A DNA stretch of 7,304 nucleotides from CAYVLI01 sp964452105 [NCBI: uncultured Nitrospinota bacterium] (GTDB lineage Bacteria; JAUXIQ01): contig CAYVLI010000120.1 in assembly GCA_964452105.1 (NCBI GenBank), positions 1 to 7,304 on the forward strand. The letters are read 5' to 3'. A program made the translations under genes and the position numbers. Under the pieces are notes generated by a model, which was not told the DNA's origin, did not search any database, and saw only the letters and a program-made list of their open reading frames with translations. Of this stretch, positions 6,726 through 7,304 are shown one piece after another. Every line of letters begins with the position of its first letter. Within the stretch, counting starts at the first letter, position 1.

Positions 6726-7304
6726 CGCTGTTATTCCCACATACCGGATTTCAGAGGCCGCAGGAGCACATTATGCCCCTGAGCCTCCTCTGCGTGGCCG
6801 CACCGCTGGCGGCAGAAGGATACACCGTCCGTATAATAGACCAGAGGAAAACGGAGGATTGGAAAAGCGAACTGGCTGCATCTGTGCGGGAAGGCGAGAC
6901 CATCTGCGTGGGCATTTCTTCCATGACCGGTCACCAAATCAAGGCAGGGATAGGCATTGCAAAGGCAGTCAGGAAGCTTTCGCCAGCGCTGCCCATAGTC
7001 TGGGGCGGAGTCCATCCTTCCCTCCTCCCCGAACAGACGATAGAGAGCGAATGGGTGGACACGGTGGTCATAGGAGAAGGGGAAGAGGCTTTTCTGGAAC
7101 TGGTACGGGCCATTGAAAAGGGAAGCCCCCTGCAGGAGATTGAAGGGATAGCCTTTAAGGAGGAAGGCCGTACCATATTCACCCGGTGCAGACAACCCCT
7201 GAACATGAATAAAATGTATCCCATTCCATATCACTTACTGGACGTAAAGTCCTATTTGATAAGCCCCCTCAGGACCATCGGCCGGAGCTTACCGGTTATA
7301 ACCA
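6713..7304 (+). CDS. B12-binding domain protein, probable radical SAM enzyme (3' partial)
   Basis: N-terminal about 197 residues of a cobalamin-binding radical SAM-type protein. The frame has no stop to the window end. From TTG 6713: IALLFPHTGF (4-13) is the first strand of the B12-binding fold, followed by MPLSLLCVAAPLAAEGYTV (21-39, matching the usual PPLGLLYLAAxLExxGhxV) and IIDQR (41-45). Then come CVGISSMTGHQI, PIVWGGVHPSLLPE and VDTVVIGEGEEAFLELV, all standard for this domain. There is no DxHxxG motif, so cobalamin would bind base-off without a His ligand, as is common here. The last residues (SLPVIT) sit where the family leads into the CxxxCxxC cluster site, which lies beyond 7304. Such enzymes can methylate unreactive carbons; in this cluster a sugar or lipid-carrier modification is a guess. 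It overlaps the polymerase gene by 13 bases. ATG 6773 is an alternative start but would remove strand 1. Confidence 0.82.
   Translation, partial: MSQIALLFPHTGFQRPQEHIMPLSLLCVAAPLAAEGYTVRIIDQRKTEDWKSELAASVREGETICVGISSMTGHQIKAGIGIAKAVRKLSPALPIVWGGVHPSLLPEQTIESEWVDTVVIGEGEEAFLELVRAIEKGSPLQEIEGIAFKEEGRTIFTRCRQPLNMNKMYPIPYHLLDVKSYLISPLRTIGRSLPVIT
6762..6766 (+). promoter_or_regulatory. Shine-Dalgarno-like AGGAG before an internal ATG
   Basis: AGGAG lies 6 bases before the ATG at 6773, an excellent spacing, and competes with the homology-based TTG start at 6713, which has only a weak purine run GAAGAGA (6699-6705). Residues encoded between 6713 and 6772 match the first strand and turn of the B12-binding fold, so I favour TTG 6713 and regard this site as coding sequence or a secondary internal start. 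Confidence 0.3.

Noticed and set aside
6859-7116. 85-codon + strand frame starting at ATG 6859
   Set aside because: Arg/Gly/His-rich out-of-frame reading of the B12-binding gene, which is open through the same region in the frame of 6713.
6731-7234. 167-codon open frame on the - strand at the right end
   Set aside because: Opposite the B12-binding domain frame, whose motifs are continuous on the + strand; the antisense translation shows no family pattern.

Overview
The window is a compact, single-strand stretch of a cell-surface polysaccharide locus. All seven protein genes lie on the + strand with very short gaps or small overlaps, so it reads as part of one operon. In order they encode: a glycosyltransferase (5' end cut off by the window), a SAM-dependent methyltransferase, an outer-membrane polysaccharide export (OPX, Wza-type) lipoprotein, a chain-length-determinant / co-polymerase protein (PCP, Wzz-type), a separate CpsD/Wzc-like cytoplasmic P-loop protein, an O-antigen ligase/polymerase-like membrane protein, and the N-terminal half of a B12-binding (probable radical SAM) protein (3' end cut off). 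I see no RNA gene, insertion sequence, CRISPR array, or clear promoter or rho-independent terminator.

How the genes fit together: the glycosyltransferase and methyltransferase would build and decorate a lipid-linked repeat unit. The Wzy_C-type membrane protein would polymerise or transfer it. The PCP and its partner P-loop protein would control chain length and export, and the OPX lipoprotein would form the outer-membrane exit. This is the usual parts list of a Wzy-dependent exopolysaccharide or capsule pathway. No Wzx flippase, initiating phosphoglycosyltransferase or exosortase lies inside the window; they would be expected nearby.

Organism: the OPX lipoprotein implies an outer membrane, so a Gram-negative (diderm) bacterium. 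GC is moderate by eye, and AGG (Arg) and ATA (Ile) codons are frequent in every gene. That, plus the separate PCP and kinase-like genes, is compatible with Desulfobacterota, Nitrospirota or similar environmental lineages, but the sequence alone does not settle it. Codon style looks uniform across the window, with no obvious sign of a recently acquired insert.

The most notable point is the CpsD/Wzc-like protein (4490-5128). It has the fold signature of a bacterial tyrosine kinase, but the P-loop lysine is replaced by Thr, the second Asp of Walker A' is replaced by Cys, and there is no tyrosine-rich tail, so it is probably not a classical autokinase. Its amber stop is followed directly by an in-frame ATG and 11 more sense codons spanning a small hairpin. 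Other points are the non-ATG starts inferred for the OPX gene and the B12-binding gene, and a 126-base gap holding a hairpin and a doubtful small reading frame.
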